Shown in pieces: positions 36,601-50,400 of a DNA stretch of 64,000 bases. The stretch covers positions 5,121,747-5,185,746 of the forward strand of contig NC_064044.1 of the NCBI RefSeq assembly GCF_932526225.1, given 5' to 3'. Within the stretch, counting starts at the first letter, position 1. The number at the start of each line of letters is the position of its first letter. Made by a program: the position numbers and the translations under genes. Under the pieces are notes generated by a model. It was given only the letters and a program-made list of their open reading frames with translations. It did no database searches and was not told where the DNA came from. The DNA is from Nematostella vectensis. Lineage: Eukaryota; Cnidaria; Anthozoa; Actiniaria; Edwardsiidae.

Positions 36601-39600
36601 TTGGACTACATTGTGATGCTACACATGCAATGTTTACAGTCAGTAATGTCACGTCAATTGAAATAAACGCAAACACAGCACGTCAAAGCGTTTGGGCACA
36701 ACTGTGGCGAACACAACCAAACTGTTATGTTTCATTGTTTATCGTACCGAGTAAGGTCGCACCATGGAGCTAGAAACTAGGGAAAGTAGGGGTTGTTAGG
36801 ATAGCTATGGCAGACCTTACGGACCACATTTACAGGAGCTGACTAGAAATATTCTAAGTATCAAAGCCATTGTCTCTGTCGTGCAAAGTACAATTCTCAT
36901 GAAGAGTGAAATGTGTACAAATGTGATTTATACTTCTTAGAGTTGTAAAGTAAAGAGGCAGGCATAAGTTCCCTTGTCAGCCAAGCCTTTGTTATTCTTT
37001 TTATTCAATATTAAAAGGAGCATAACGTGTTGAAATCTCGAAATAACCAGCCAAAAACAAAGTTTTATACTTTATTTACCGAATTCAGTCGACAATATCG
37101 CCTTGGCTTCCGCAAATCAGCCGATGGAAATGGATGGTTTTTTACTCTTTGGTACTTTGCTAGATGACATAACGGCGGCTGACAGAGGCTGTTTAAAGTC
37201 CGTAACATAGACGAACATAGGGTCTAAATCTATGAAGTAATGTACCCTTTACTGGATGAGACGGTGGGTGAACTTGCAGGGCAGGTCGATCAGGTTGTGT
37301 GGCCTTACGAACGGCTTCTTCCATTAATGTGTCTGATGGTCTCCCAAGCAAAGACGCTATACAACAATCACAAAATAAGCATTACAATAATCATAATTAC
37401 CTTCTTTGCCACTGAGCCAGCTCCCCCTTTCACTAGCTCTATAAAAAATCCGTTTCGTGTATAACTTTCATACAGTAATCAATTATTTTCTTGTCTTTCT
37501 TCCATCTCTGGGGGTTTCCCCATATTTTTTTATTGCTTCTCATTACCGTTCTCACTCATTCTCACACCTACCCCCTTGTCGGTCCTACTCGTAATATGCC
37601 CTGCCCTACCCCTTTTACCCCTTTCTTCCTAGGAGCCATGGTTACTATACCCGCTCCTAACCAACTGCAGACAACACTAGGAGTCTAGCTTGGTCAACAC
37701 TAGGAGTCTAGCTTGGTCAACACTAGGAGTCTAGCTTGGTCAACACTAGGAGTCTAGCTTGGTCAACACTAGGAGTCTAACTTGGTCAACACTAGGAGTC
37801 TGGCTTGGTCAAAACCAGGTGTCTAGCTTGGTCAACACTAGGAGTCTAGCTTGGTCAACACTAGGAGTCTACCTTGGTCAACACTAGGAGTCTAGCTTGG
37901 TCATCACTAGGAGTCTAGCTTGGTCATCACTAGGAGTCTAGCTTGGTCATCACTAGGAGTCTAGCTTGGTCAACACTAGGAGTCTGGCTTGGTCAACACC
38001 AGGTGTCTAGCTTGGTCAACACTAGGAGTCTAGCTTGGTCAACACTAGCAGTCTAGCTTGGTCAACACTAGGAGTCTAGCTTGGTCAACACTAGGAGTCT
38101 AGCTTGGTCAACACTAGGAGTCTGGCTTGGTCAACACTAGGTGTCTAGCTTGGTCAACACCAGGTGTCTAGCTTGGTCAACACTAGGAGTCTAGCTTGGT
38201 CAACACTAGGAGTCTGGCTTGGTCAACACTAGGAGTCTAGCTTGGTCAACACTAGCAGTCTAGCTTGGTCAACACTAGGAGTCTGGCTTGGTCAACACCA
38301 GGTGTCTAGCTTGGTCAACACTAGGTGTCTAGCTTGGTCAACACTAGGAGTCTAGCTTGGTCAACACTAGGAGTCTGGCTTGGTCAACACTAGGAGTCTA
38401 GCTTGGTCAACACTAGGAGTCTAGCTTGGTCAACACTAGCAGTCTAGCTTGGTCAACACTAGGAGTCTAGCTTGGTCAACACTAGGAGTCTGGGTTGGTC
38501 AACACTAGGTGTCTAGCCTGGTCAACACTAGGAGTCTGGCTTGGTCAACACTAGGAGTCTAGCTTGGTCATCACTAGGAGTCTGGCTTGGTCAACACTAG
38601 GAGTCTGGCTTGGTCAACACTAGGTGTATAGCTTGGTCAACACTAGGAGTCTAGCTTGGTCAACACTAGGAGTCTAGCTTGGTCAACACTAGGAGTCTAG
38701 CTTGGTAAACACTAGGAGTCTAGCTTGGTCAACACTAGGAGTCTGGCTTGGTCAACACTAGGTGTCTAGCTTGGTCAACACCAGGTGTCTAGCTTGGTCA
38801 ACACTAGGAGTCTAGCTTGGTCAACACTAGCAGTCTAGCTTGGTCAACACTAGGAGTCTAGCTTGGTCAATACTAGGAGTCTGGCTTGGTCAACACTAGG
38901 TGTCTAGCTTGGTCAACACTAGGTGTCTAGCTTGGTCAACACTAGGAGTCTAGGTTGGTCAACACTAGGAGTCTGGCTTGGTCAACACTAGGAGTCTAGC
39001 TTGGTCAACACTAGGTGTCTAGCTTGGTCAACACTAGGAGTCTAGCTTGGTCAACACTAGGAGTCTGGCTTGGTCAACACTAGGAGTCTAGCTTGGTCAA
39101 CACTAGGAGTCTAGCTTGGTCAACACTAGGAGTCTGGCTTGGTCAACACTAGGAGTCTAGGTTGGTCAACACTAGGAGTCTAGCTTGGTCAACACTAGGA
39201 GTCTGGCTTGGTCAACACTAGGAGTCTGGGTTGGTCAACACTAGGAGTCTAGCTTGGTCAACACTAGGAGTCTAGCTTGGTCAACACTAGGAGTCTAGCT
39301 TGGTCAACACTAAGAGTCTGGCTTGGTCAACACTATAAGTCTAGCTTGGTCAACACTAGGAGTCTGGCTTGGTCAACACTAGGAGTCTAGCTTGGTCAAC
39401 ACTAGGAGTCTGGCTTGGTCAACACTAGGAGTCTAGCTTGGTCAACACTAGGAGTCTAGCTTGGTCAACACTAGGAGTCTAGCTTGGTCAACACTAGGAG
39501 TCTAGCTTGGTCAACACTAGGAGTCTAGCTTGGTCAACACTAGGAGTCTGGCCTGGTCAACACTAGGAGTCTAGCTTGGTCAACACTAGGAGTCTGGCTT

Positions 39601-42600
39601 GGTCAACACTAGGAGTCTGGCTTGGTCAACACTAGGAGTCTAGCTTGGTCAACACTAGGAGTCTGACTTGGTCAACACTAGGAGTCTAGCTTGGTCAACA
39701 CTAGGAGTCTAGCTTGGTCAACACTAGGAGTCTAGCTTGGTCAACACTAGGAGTCTAGCTTGGTCAACACTAGAAGTCTAGGTTGGTCAACACTAGGAGT
39801 CTGGCTTGGTCAACACTAGGAGTCGAGCTTGGTCAACACTAGGAGTCTAGCTTGGTCAACACTAGAAGTCTAGGTTGGTCAACACTAGAAGTCTAGCTTG
39901 GTCAACACTAGAAGTCTAGGTTGGTCAACACTAGGAGTCTGGCTTGGTCAACACTAGGAGTCTGGCTTGGTCAACACTAGGAGTCTAGGTTGGTCAACAC
40001 TAGGAGTCTAGGTTGGTCAACACTAGGAGTCTAGCTTGGGCAACACTAGGAGTCTAGCTTGGTCAACACTAGGAGTCTAGCTTGGTCAACACTAGGAGTC
40101 TAGCTTGGTCAACACTAGGAGTCTGGCTTGGTCAACACTAGGAGTCTAGCTTGGTCAACACTAGGAGTCTGGCTTGGTCAACACTAGGAGTCTAGCTTGG
40201 TAAACACTAGGAGTCTAGCTTGGTCAACACTAGGTGTCTAGGTTGGTCAACACTAGGAGTCTGGCTTGGTCAACACTAGGAGTCTAGCTTGGTAAACACT
40301 AGGAGTCTAGCTTGGTCAACACTAGGTGTCTAGGTTGGTCAACACTAGGAGTCTGGCTTGGTCAACACTAGGAGTCTAGCTTGGTAAACACTAGGAGTCT
40401 AGCTTGGTCAACACTAGCAGTCTAGCTTGGTCAACACTAGGAGTCTGGCTTGGTCAACACTAGGAGTCTAGCTTGGTCAACACTAGGAGTCTAGCTTGGT
40501 CAACACTAGGAGTCTAGCTTGGTCAACACTAGGAGTCTAGCTTGGTCAACACTAGAAGTCTAGCCTGGTCAACACTAGGAGTCTAGCTTGGTCAACACTA
40601 GAAGTCTGGCTTGGTCAACACTATAAGTCTAGCTTGGTCAACACTATAAGTCTAGCTTGGTCAACACTAGGAGTCTAGGTTGGTCAACACTAGGAGTCTA
40701 GCTTGGTCAACACTATAAGTCTAGCTTGGTCAACACTAGGAGTCTGTCTTGGTCAAAACTAGGAGTCTAGCTTGGTCAACACTAAGAGTCTGGCTTGGTC
40801 AACACTAGGAGTCTGGCTTGGTCAACACTAGAAGTCTAGCTTGGTCAACACTAGGAGTCTGGCTTGGTCAACACTAGGAGTCTAGCTTGGTCAACACTAG
40901 GAGTCTAGCTTGGTCAACACTAGAAGTCTAGCCTGGTCAACACTAGAAGTCCGGCTTGGTCAACACTAGAAGTCTAGGTTGGTCAACACTAGGAGTCTAG
41001 CTTGGTCAACACTAAGAGTCTGGCTTGGTCAAAACTAGGAGTCTGGCTTGGTCAACACTAGAAGTCTAGCCTGGTCAACACTAGGAGTCTGGCTTGGTCA
41101 ACACTAGGAGTCTAGCTTGGTCAACACTAGGAGTCTAGCTTGGTCAACACTAGGAGTCTAGCTTGGTCAACACTAGAAGTCTAGCCTGGTCAACACTAGA
41201 AGTCCGGCTTGGTGTTACCTTCGCATCGGTTTCCGCGGTAGTGCGCAGGACATTTGCAGAGATGGACCGTGTAGAACACCACGCATGTGCCCCCGTTAAG
41301 GCAGGGGTTGGGTGCACACGGGCTCCCTGTGGAAAACAAATAAAGCATAAATGATTCACTCAATATATCGCACATAAATTTTTTTAGATGGAAATATATT
41401 TTCCTAATTAATTGGTTAAGACCCCTGACGATAACTGTAGTAAGACCCCCTGGGTCTGCCACTGGGGGTAAGATCTAGAACTAACCTCTAAATGTGGCCG
41501 CTCTGGGAGAACTAGACTTACACGAGATTGCGCATTGCCTCATGACCACCAAAAAATCGTGGCTACTTATTCCCAATTCAAGAAAGTAACTATTATTAAT
41601 TATTAAAGTATTACTAATCGTAATTGTGGAGGTTTGCAGCTAGTGATTTAAGCCGGACTTACGCTCGCAGTGCGGCCCATTATAGCCCTCCCTACACTTG
41701 CATTGGTAGCCCTTGTCGGCGACGGACTTACAGATGCCGCCATTCAAACACGGGTTGGGCACGCAGTAGTTCTCTATGAAATAAGAAAAGTAATAGGATC
41801 GAGGATATGTTTACTAGCGGTTAAAGGGGCTAGGTAACGAGGGCCAAGGTTTGAACAACAACATCGTTTTCTTGACTTGAACTGGGTATTTTGAAAACAA
41901 TCCTTCAGGTTTGATCTTTAGCGTAATAGCACTTACCCTTTAAAGTTCAACTTGTTTGGCAATGTGCTTTATAACTTTGCCTGCATTTATTCATGCGTAA
42001 AATATGAATGTGAAGTTTTTGTTATAGAATGGTTTGGATTTACAGTAATAAAGTAATTTTAGTTCGCTACTGGAATGAATATATCATTGGGTTCCATGGT
42101 CTTTAAAACCACGCGTCCCACCCAAGTTGATAAATGGACTTTAATAACTCTTTTTCGGTTCTAGACACTAGGTTTTAGCTGTTAAGAGCATTTGTTTTTG
42201 TATAAACCGAACATGTAGTCTTTTCTTCAATCTGAACAATTTTTGAGTAAATAACTTACCGTCACAGTTTTTACCCACAAATCCGCTGTGGCACACGCAC
42301 TTGTACCCAGCCTTCTCATCCGCCACGCACCGACCATTTTTACATGGATTCATGTCGCACATGTCCACTAAAGGAAAATAAATTATAATCATGTTAATGA
42401 TAATGCTACCGCCAACGAAACGCGAGTAAAAACGCAAAGGCAGCAGTAGGTTCCGTTTGTGTTTTAGCTTGCGTTATGCTTGAATTAACAGTTACTTCTA
42501 CTGCGCTTGCTTCCAAGTAAGAACCCCATCAAGACTCATTATTTCTGCTGTATCACTTTTGCCTTATGGTGTTCATGAAAGCTATCGATAATCCAAAACT

Positions 42601-45600
42601 GGGCTCTCTTTGCGCTCGAAATTATGGCCAAGAGGTCAATATAGGTCTGGACTAAGCTAACAATGGATTTGGAGCTCAAGAAAAGCAGGCGCCAACATCC
42701 CATGCAACATGGACAGCAGCGTCAGCAACATTTGTCATGCAGTGGGTCAGCAGTTTGTCTGTCAAAGTATCCACAGCAACGACATGCTCATAAACGCTGG
42801 CTGCTGACCTTGACAATGGAAGCCGCTGAAACCTGGTTTGCAGGCGCAAGTGTAGCCCAGCCCTTCCTGTACGCAAACCCCTCGGTTTTTACATGGGCTC
42901 GGTGTGCAGAGGTCAACTGGGCGAAGAAAATTGCTTTAATTCCTAGCATCATTTAAACTCTTGGAAATGTGTTGTTTTTATTTTATGCCGTTCTTCTTAG
43001 GGGAGGGGTGAGGCTTAAAGGGACTAGGGGCTTAATAGTGCATTTTGCACACTTTAGAAATGTGTTGCTTTTAATTTTCTGTGCTTCGTTAGGGGAGAGG
43101 AGGGTTTTTTTATGAAGAGACTGGGATTAAAAGGACAAGAGTTTTAGTGGAATAGTTATCTCTACATTTTTAGAATTTTTGAATCAGCTTTCTGATACCC
43201 AAATATAATGCTACCGTTGTTTGTTATGTTGTGTTCGAAACATGAGTGAAATGTTCACTTACCGACAGACTCCGGGGGTGGCTTAGGTTTGTGCTTTTTT
43301 ACTAAAAAACATAATGCATTAGCAATCCATGAACCTTGAGTGCAGACGCTACCTTTTAAGTTTGTTTTCTTACAATCTTGATGGTGCGAAGGAGTTTAAA
43401 TGGTCATAATCTCAAAAACCGCCTAATTCACATTCACGTCACACGGAAGGAATACGTTTTCACTAACGTAGCTTTTCTCGGAAATGTTTAAACAATTCTT
43501 ACCCATCTCGCAATGCGGCCCCTTGAAGTCGCGTTTACACTTGCAGTGGTAGCCCACACCACGTGACACACACACGCCGTTGTTTTTACAAGGGTTGGGC
43601 GAGCAGAAATCTGTAAAATAAAAATTATCACAGTGAGCCCTAAAAAGACTCGGCTTCTGTGCTTACGGAACTCCTATTCAACTCTTGTTAGATGCAACAC
43701 ATATTGTATACACCTATTTCAAATATAAGGTTTTTACTCGAAGAATCCATGTGTCGTAACCTGCAGTGGTTCATGGGTATTTCATGAATAAGCAAATAAG
43801 CGTAAACAAAAACAAACCCAGACTGTAGAATTATTATTCATGTTTCTATTAAAATTCCTTTTGCTTTCAGATACTAGAGTTTAGCTGCTTATTAGCTACT
43901 CATTATGCACTGCTGCTTACGATGCATTGATTTTTAAGAGCATCGCTTTTTGAAATAGGTGTATACCTAAAAGAGCGTGGATACGATTGTAGCTACTATA
44001 ACATGTTTAGCAGCGCGTACGATGGACGAAGAGAGCATTTTACCTTTTTTGACTTCTGTAGGTTTAGTTGTTGGAACCTTTTGACGGCTATCAGCATTCA
44101 TTTCTGAAATCGTCAACCAGAATTCGTTACCTTTTTGCCTCCACTCCGGAAATACAAATACGGCAATGCTAATGTTACATTATACGTTTTACGATATTGT
44201 GATACATCTATATCTTTCAAATAAACTGTTCTAAGTAATTGTACTAAGACTCTTTACTGAACCATTATTTCAATGAATCATTGTGAGCTTGGTATGAATT
44301 GTTGTGTTGTTTTCGTCATTTTTTACATAATTTCGTTTTTTATTGCATGTTATTATATAACTCGTCACTTTTGAGAAGAAAATTTTATTTTAATTTATTG
44401 TTGTGGGTTTCGCCATGCTTAAAGTATTACTCAAATTAAGTTAACAGTTTAAGCTTTAAAAGTTCACCTGTGCAATTCGCGCCTTTATACTTGTTTTCGC
44501 ATGCGCATTTGTATCCGCTCGCGTCAGTCGTTAAGGTACACGTGCCTCCGTTCATGCATGGGTTGTCATGGCAACGGTCATGCGCTTTACATATTAACAA
44601 ACAAATTCAATTATTTAAACCAGCCATTATCAATAATGATTATGAGTCATGCATATATTGCCTTGAGCCCTTTAGGAAACTTTTATAAAAGCCTAGAAGC
44701 CGTCGGCAAGTAGACGTAACCTGCTAATACTTTACAATTATTTCAAAAAAGGGTGCACTAGTGTTGTAGCCCGCGTTCTTCCGGATAAAATGAATGTGCA
44801 AATGCTTCAATTACCCCCCCCCCCCCCCCTTCATGACTCGAACACTTGACTACACAAATAACACTCACTTTCACAGTTTTTCCCTGTATACCCTGCATCA
44901 CAGGCGCATTGATAGTCATCGTCATTGACCTCGATGCAGCGCCCGTGTTGGCACGGGTTGGGCTCGCACATCTTCTTGACGCACTGGTAGCTCTCTGTAC
45001 CCTCTTGGATGCACTTGTCGCCGTACTGGCAGGGGTTCGGTTTACACAGGTCACGAGCTATAGAGTGAAGTAAAAATATGTGGTCTCGATGATAAATGTC
45101 CGGTTTATTATACATGCTTAGATCTTTACCATTGTTAGATTAAGTTGCTATCGCTTAGTTATTACCCAGGTTTTATAATAATGAAAGAAACACACTTTCA
45201 TTTATACTAGAAAGAATCAAATCAAATTCATAAATTGTAAGCATTGAATTTATCCAAACTTGGATGCACCCTATTCCAGGTGAGATTATCAAATATTTAT
45301 TCTTCTCACAATGATTTTTATGTAATCAATGTCCGAGCACAATCAATCCATTAACCTCCAAAATCCTACCTCTAACAGATGGTACATTAGGTGGTTTGCA
45401 GCAATTTTTTAACCCTAAGAGATCGTTAGTTACCGACAAAAAGCCGTAAGTATTAAACGCTCGGTCGACTTGGTAGTTTATGGTGGTTTATTGGAAAATA
45501 CGTTTCGATTGTTTCGGGACACCATTAGGACGAGAACCCCTAATAGATAGCAAAATTTTATACCCTTACTTTTAACAAATTTTTAAAGACTTATTTATTT

Positions 45601-45748
45601 AATTTGTTTTTTTTAAATATCTTTTTATTATAGCTAGTATAGTATAGTTATTAGTTTTAGCTTAGGTTTAGCACATATATAATTTATAGTTGTTGTAAAG
45701 CGCAATATACCATATAGACAATGAATTTTTCGCTTTATAAATAATAAA

Positions 45749-45831
<83 letters not shown>

Positions 45832-45848
45832 CATCATTATTATCATCA

Positions 45849-45892
<44 letters not shown>

Positions 45893-47380
45893 CCCTAAAA
45901 GGTAGGACGAATCACCCTTTCTACTTTTATGGAGAGTCAAAGAGTAGTCTATACCTTTGCAATCGTGTCCTTTAAAGCCGATGGTGCAGTTACAAACGAA
46001 CCCGCCATCAGAAGTGTGAATACACAGCCCAGAGTTAGCACACGGGTTAGGCTTGCATGGATCTTTGTCTGGAGAAAAACATGAATCATGTGAAGAAAAA
46101 GTTGTCGTTTTGAGGGACTGGTACCGAGGAATCTTAGTTTTTTTTTGGATACTTTCTCCATTGACCAAGGATGGTCACAGTCACTGGTTTTTCTGTTCTG
46201 ATTACAATTTATAAAGTTTACGAAGCACCTGCGCTACGGCAACCTTAAAAATGACAAGAATCATGCAGTTTTTCCAAATAAGGAATGAATTAGTTTCCTT
46301 ATATGGAAGTTACCGCGTTTGTCAAATACGACAATTTTTGGCTAAATTTTCTTGATATGAAAATTATACTGTAGCATATTAAGAAAACGTAAGCAAGGCA
46401 GGCTACTGTGAAAGTGTTTTTGAATTAAATCACGTAAATATTTGCGCATTGCCCTACCACGAAAAGGGCTTTAACAGCCTCTCCATTCGTATTGGAAAAA
46501 CATGTGAAGAAATTTTGAAAAAACTATCTAAAAAACCAAGTATTAATTTTCCCATGTTAATTATTCAATAATTTTCAGTAACTTTTTGCTCACAATAACT
46601 TTCCAAATCAGACGATGGAAATTAGTTCGTCACACCTATTATCTCGCATGCTGGGTTAAACAAAATAATGGCTGATAGATAGTTTTTGCGATTCGTTGAA
46701 ACTACCTTGACAATGGGTCCCACGAAATCCCGAAGTGCAATTGCACAGAAATCCCAATTCGTCATTGATCTCCATGCAGTCGCCGTCATGCATACACGGA
46801 TTTGGGTGGCAGCGGTCTTTCGCTGTAAGACAAGATAGACGCGGATGTGAGAGACTTATGATGATCAAGATCATTATTGACGATATTTGGCGACAGTTGG
46901 TCATGTGACCCCAAGATCACCCCTTCATGTAAGGTTAAGGTTAGCGACTTTCATATGGGGTAACACATGAAATACTACTTGGAAACATCTCGTTTGATAC
47001 TTGATAAACTGGCAGCGTGAATGTCATAGTTTGAATATAACTCCATGCTCACCTCCGCATCGCAATCCCTTGTATCCCTGCCTGCACTGACATACGAAGC
47101 CTTGTCCTCCCACAACCTCCCTACACACCCCTTCGTGCTGACAAGGGTTCGGTAGACACGCGTTGACTTCTACGACAATAATATAACAATATAACAATAT
47201 AACAATATATATATATATATATATATCCCCTGATGAGTGGGCAACCACGAAACAGACCTGTAGGGAAACCTATGTAGTTTGTATTTTTCTCAAACTAACA
47301 CTATATATATATCTTGGTTTGTAGGAAAAAAACACGCAAACTACCGTTTCATCTCTACAAGCCTGTTTCGTGGTTGCCCA

Positions 47381-47479
<99 letters not shown>

Positions 47480-50400
47480 GTTTGTCGATAGTCTCGGTTA
47501 GCCTCATAGGGACCCTATTTTGAAATAGGTTCTACAAACGGATAATAACATATTGGTGATAAGATAGGCTTGAAGACCTGGAAAGGAAATGAAAGGGTAC
47601 GTAGCATACATAAGCATGCATAAGCATACATAAGCAACATAAGCATACATAAACATACATAAACATACATAAGCTTTATGGTACACACCAGAGCATGTCG
47701 ACCCCTTGAAGCCTAGCGTACAATTGCAGGTGAAACCGCCACCGATCTCAGTACACACGCCCCCATTGGCGCACGGATCAGGGTGGCATGGATCTTTATC
47801 TGAAAATCATAAAGAACAACAACACTATGGATCATTTCTAAGAAAAAGAATTGCTTGCTATTTAAAAAAAGGTTTCTTTTATCTATCTTCAAGGCATAAT
47901 TATCACTCTGAACCGACGTCAATATGAAGCTGTACCCCTATATTCTACTTCACTTTAACACTTACCTGCAAGTGATTGCATTATGATTTCTCGTAATGCT
48001 ATAGTCTAAGACCACTGCTAATCAAGCTTGTGCCGTCAAAGCGTTCCAATACAGTAAAATATGATATCGGTTCAACAAGAAAATAACGAGTTCTATACTT
48101 AACGTACCTCTACATGTAGTGCCTCTGAATCCTTCCAAGCACTCGCAGGCGAACCCACCCTTCGCTCCGTACCTGTTGATACAGCGCGCGCCGTTTTCGC
48201 ATGGGTTTGGCTCACACTGATCCTCGTCTGGACATTTCAGAAGGGACAAAATCTTTTCAGTGCGATAATACTTCTAAGCATTTGTATTTATTCCTCTTTT
48301 GGCATTTGCATTTATTTCTTTGTTCGAAATGCCAAGGGGTTATTTTTTTTATAATAATTCAAATTGGCAAAGAAGATGCATGAAAACTTAGCAAATTTAA
48401 TTAAACCTACAAACAATCCATACCTGAACATGTCTCTCCAGTAAATCCCTTAGGGCAACGACACACGAACCCTGATGACGTAGATAGACATTTCCCGCCA
48501 TTGTCACATGGGTTAGGGTTACATGCCTTTTTCTCTGATGAGAGAATATTGATGTATCGATATGAAGGCAGTAGGTGTATTATACCCTATGGTGTCCCCA
48601 CAGGGAGCCCTAGCTCACAGTTAGTGGTTTTTGAGTTTTGTGAGAAATTCTTAATAAAAACTCACCGAGCGATTACAAGTGATCATTTCAATCACCTCTG
48701 TATTATATGTAATATGTTAAATGAGGTAGGGGTGACCGAATTTTACGAAATTTCACAGAGGTAATTAAAATGACCACTTCTAACCGCACGGTGAGTTTTG
48801 TGTGTTTTTATTAAGAAGTGTCCCTCGAAAGTGCTGAATTACGTATGCGCATGAGCGTGCTCTCGCGAAAACAAGCACATTCGTAGTTTTGCATCGTTCG
48901 AGCAAAGGTATGAAAGGATGAATTCAGTTGCTGATTTGACTTACTGTACAGCATCGAAATCATACAAAAGATGACAGATTTGTTTGATAATGAGGGAGTC
49001 ATAAAGAAAATTATAGCCTTACGTTTGGTCTAGTGGTCTTAGCATTCGCCAAAATGTGACAGCTCGCCGGTAAAACGCCGCCATTTCAAACAAAAAGGCT
49101 GGTTTAACCGCGCGGCACTGGAACTAGTCTTGCGTTTTTCAGCACTTGCGTGTCCCCCTGCCACATCGTCAGCAAGACCCAGCCCATCGACACACATCAC
49201 GAAAAACGTCTTTTACCGTGAAAGAAGGTTCCTCTATATTCACACATCACGTAACACGACTCTTAGCGTGACAGAAGGTTCACGTAATACGTCTCTTACC
49301 GTGACAGAAGGTTCACGTAATACCTCTTTCTTACCGTGACAGAAGGTTCCTCTATATTCAGGAGTGCACGTGCACGTGAAACCCCCAGCCACGCTGTTGC
49401 ACGTTGCACCATTCTGGCATGGGTTGGACAGACAGTTGTCAATAACTGAAACCAGAAAATGAATATGACATATACATGTTATAAAAATGCAAACGTGTTA
49501 CATACAATGCGAATTTAAAGCTCTTGTTTCGAAAAGTGCGTGTGTGTTCGATACAACTTTAAGGTTAGTTAGACTGTTGGGTAATTGACAGCGCGCTTCT
49601 TCCAAATAAGATAAGGATTTTTAATTTTGGGCGGATGCTGCGAAACTTTTTTTAAAACAGAACCAGACAAAAAACTGGTTTTAGTTTTTAAACAACAAAC
49701 TCTACTGAATACTGATTTGGAACTAGCCGAGAGATTGTTATGCTAAAGTAGTTTACACATAACATGGTATCTTAAGCCTTGTTAAGATTTATCATGCTAT
49801 CGAAATATCATTAATGGGCGCCTGGTGCAATATAACAACATAAAAGCGTGTCACAACCGGAAAAGTGTGGAGAAATAAAAGATCTGTTCAGTTTTTTTAA
49901 CATGACATGTTAACATTGCATTATTGCCAGAATTATGTGTATTCATGTTAGTGAAATGTCACTTGTGAGTGGGAGAATTTTGCTCCCGGGACGTCATGCT
50001 TATGGGCTTTAGACTGCAAACGCCAATCCCAAAAAAATCCTTTCAAATTGACTTACATCAATTCTAAACAAATATCTAAGCGATAGCAACAACGTAAAAA
50101 CATTGATGATTGCATGGAATTATAAGTGATTGTTTGGCGCTTGAAGAGAACTCACGTTCGCAGTGGTCGCCTGTAAACCCTGTCCTGCAGGAGCATCTGC
50201 GCGCGCCGGTCTCGTGGGAACACGAGCCTCCGTTACGGCAGGGGTTTGGATCACAAAGCTCCTTGTCTGCAATTAGAGTCGACAAAAGATTAACAATATG
50301 TTCTAGTCTTTGCATCAGTTTTTGTTGTTTTAGCCAGAAGGTGCAGGGCCGTGGGGACCGTAATCGATTCCCTTGCTTTTTTTCATCTTATATATTAGAA

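Noticed and set aside
37671-41215. CRISPR-like regular repeat array
   Set aside because: Units are contiguous 23-bp copies with no spacers, inside an intron of an animal gene; it is a satellite.
42663-42956. 97-codon plus-strand frame with Gln/His-rich start
   Set aside because: Overlaps the minus-strand EGF exon 42809-42916 and has no independent support.
45634-46168. Poly-Asn and poly-Ile proteins
   Set aside because: Translation of the ATT microsatellite; only 45955-46068 is a real EGF exon.
47279-47523. Tyr/Ile repeat frames
   Set aside because: Translation of the AT dinucleotide tract.
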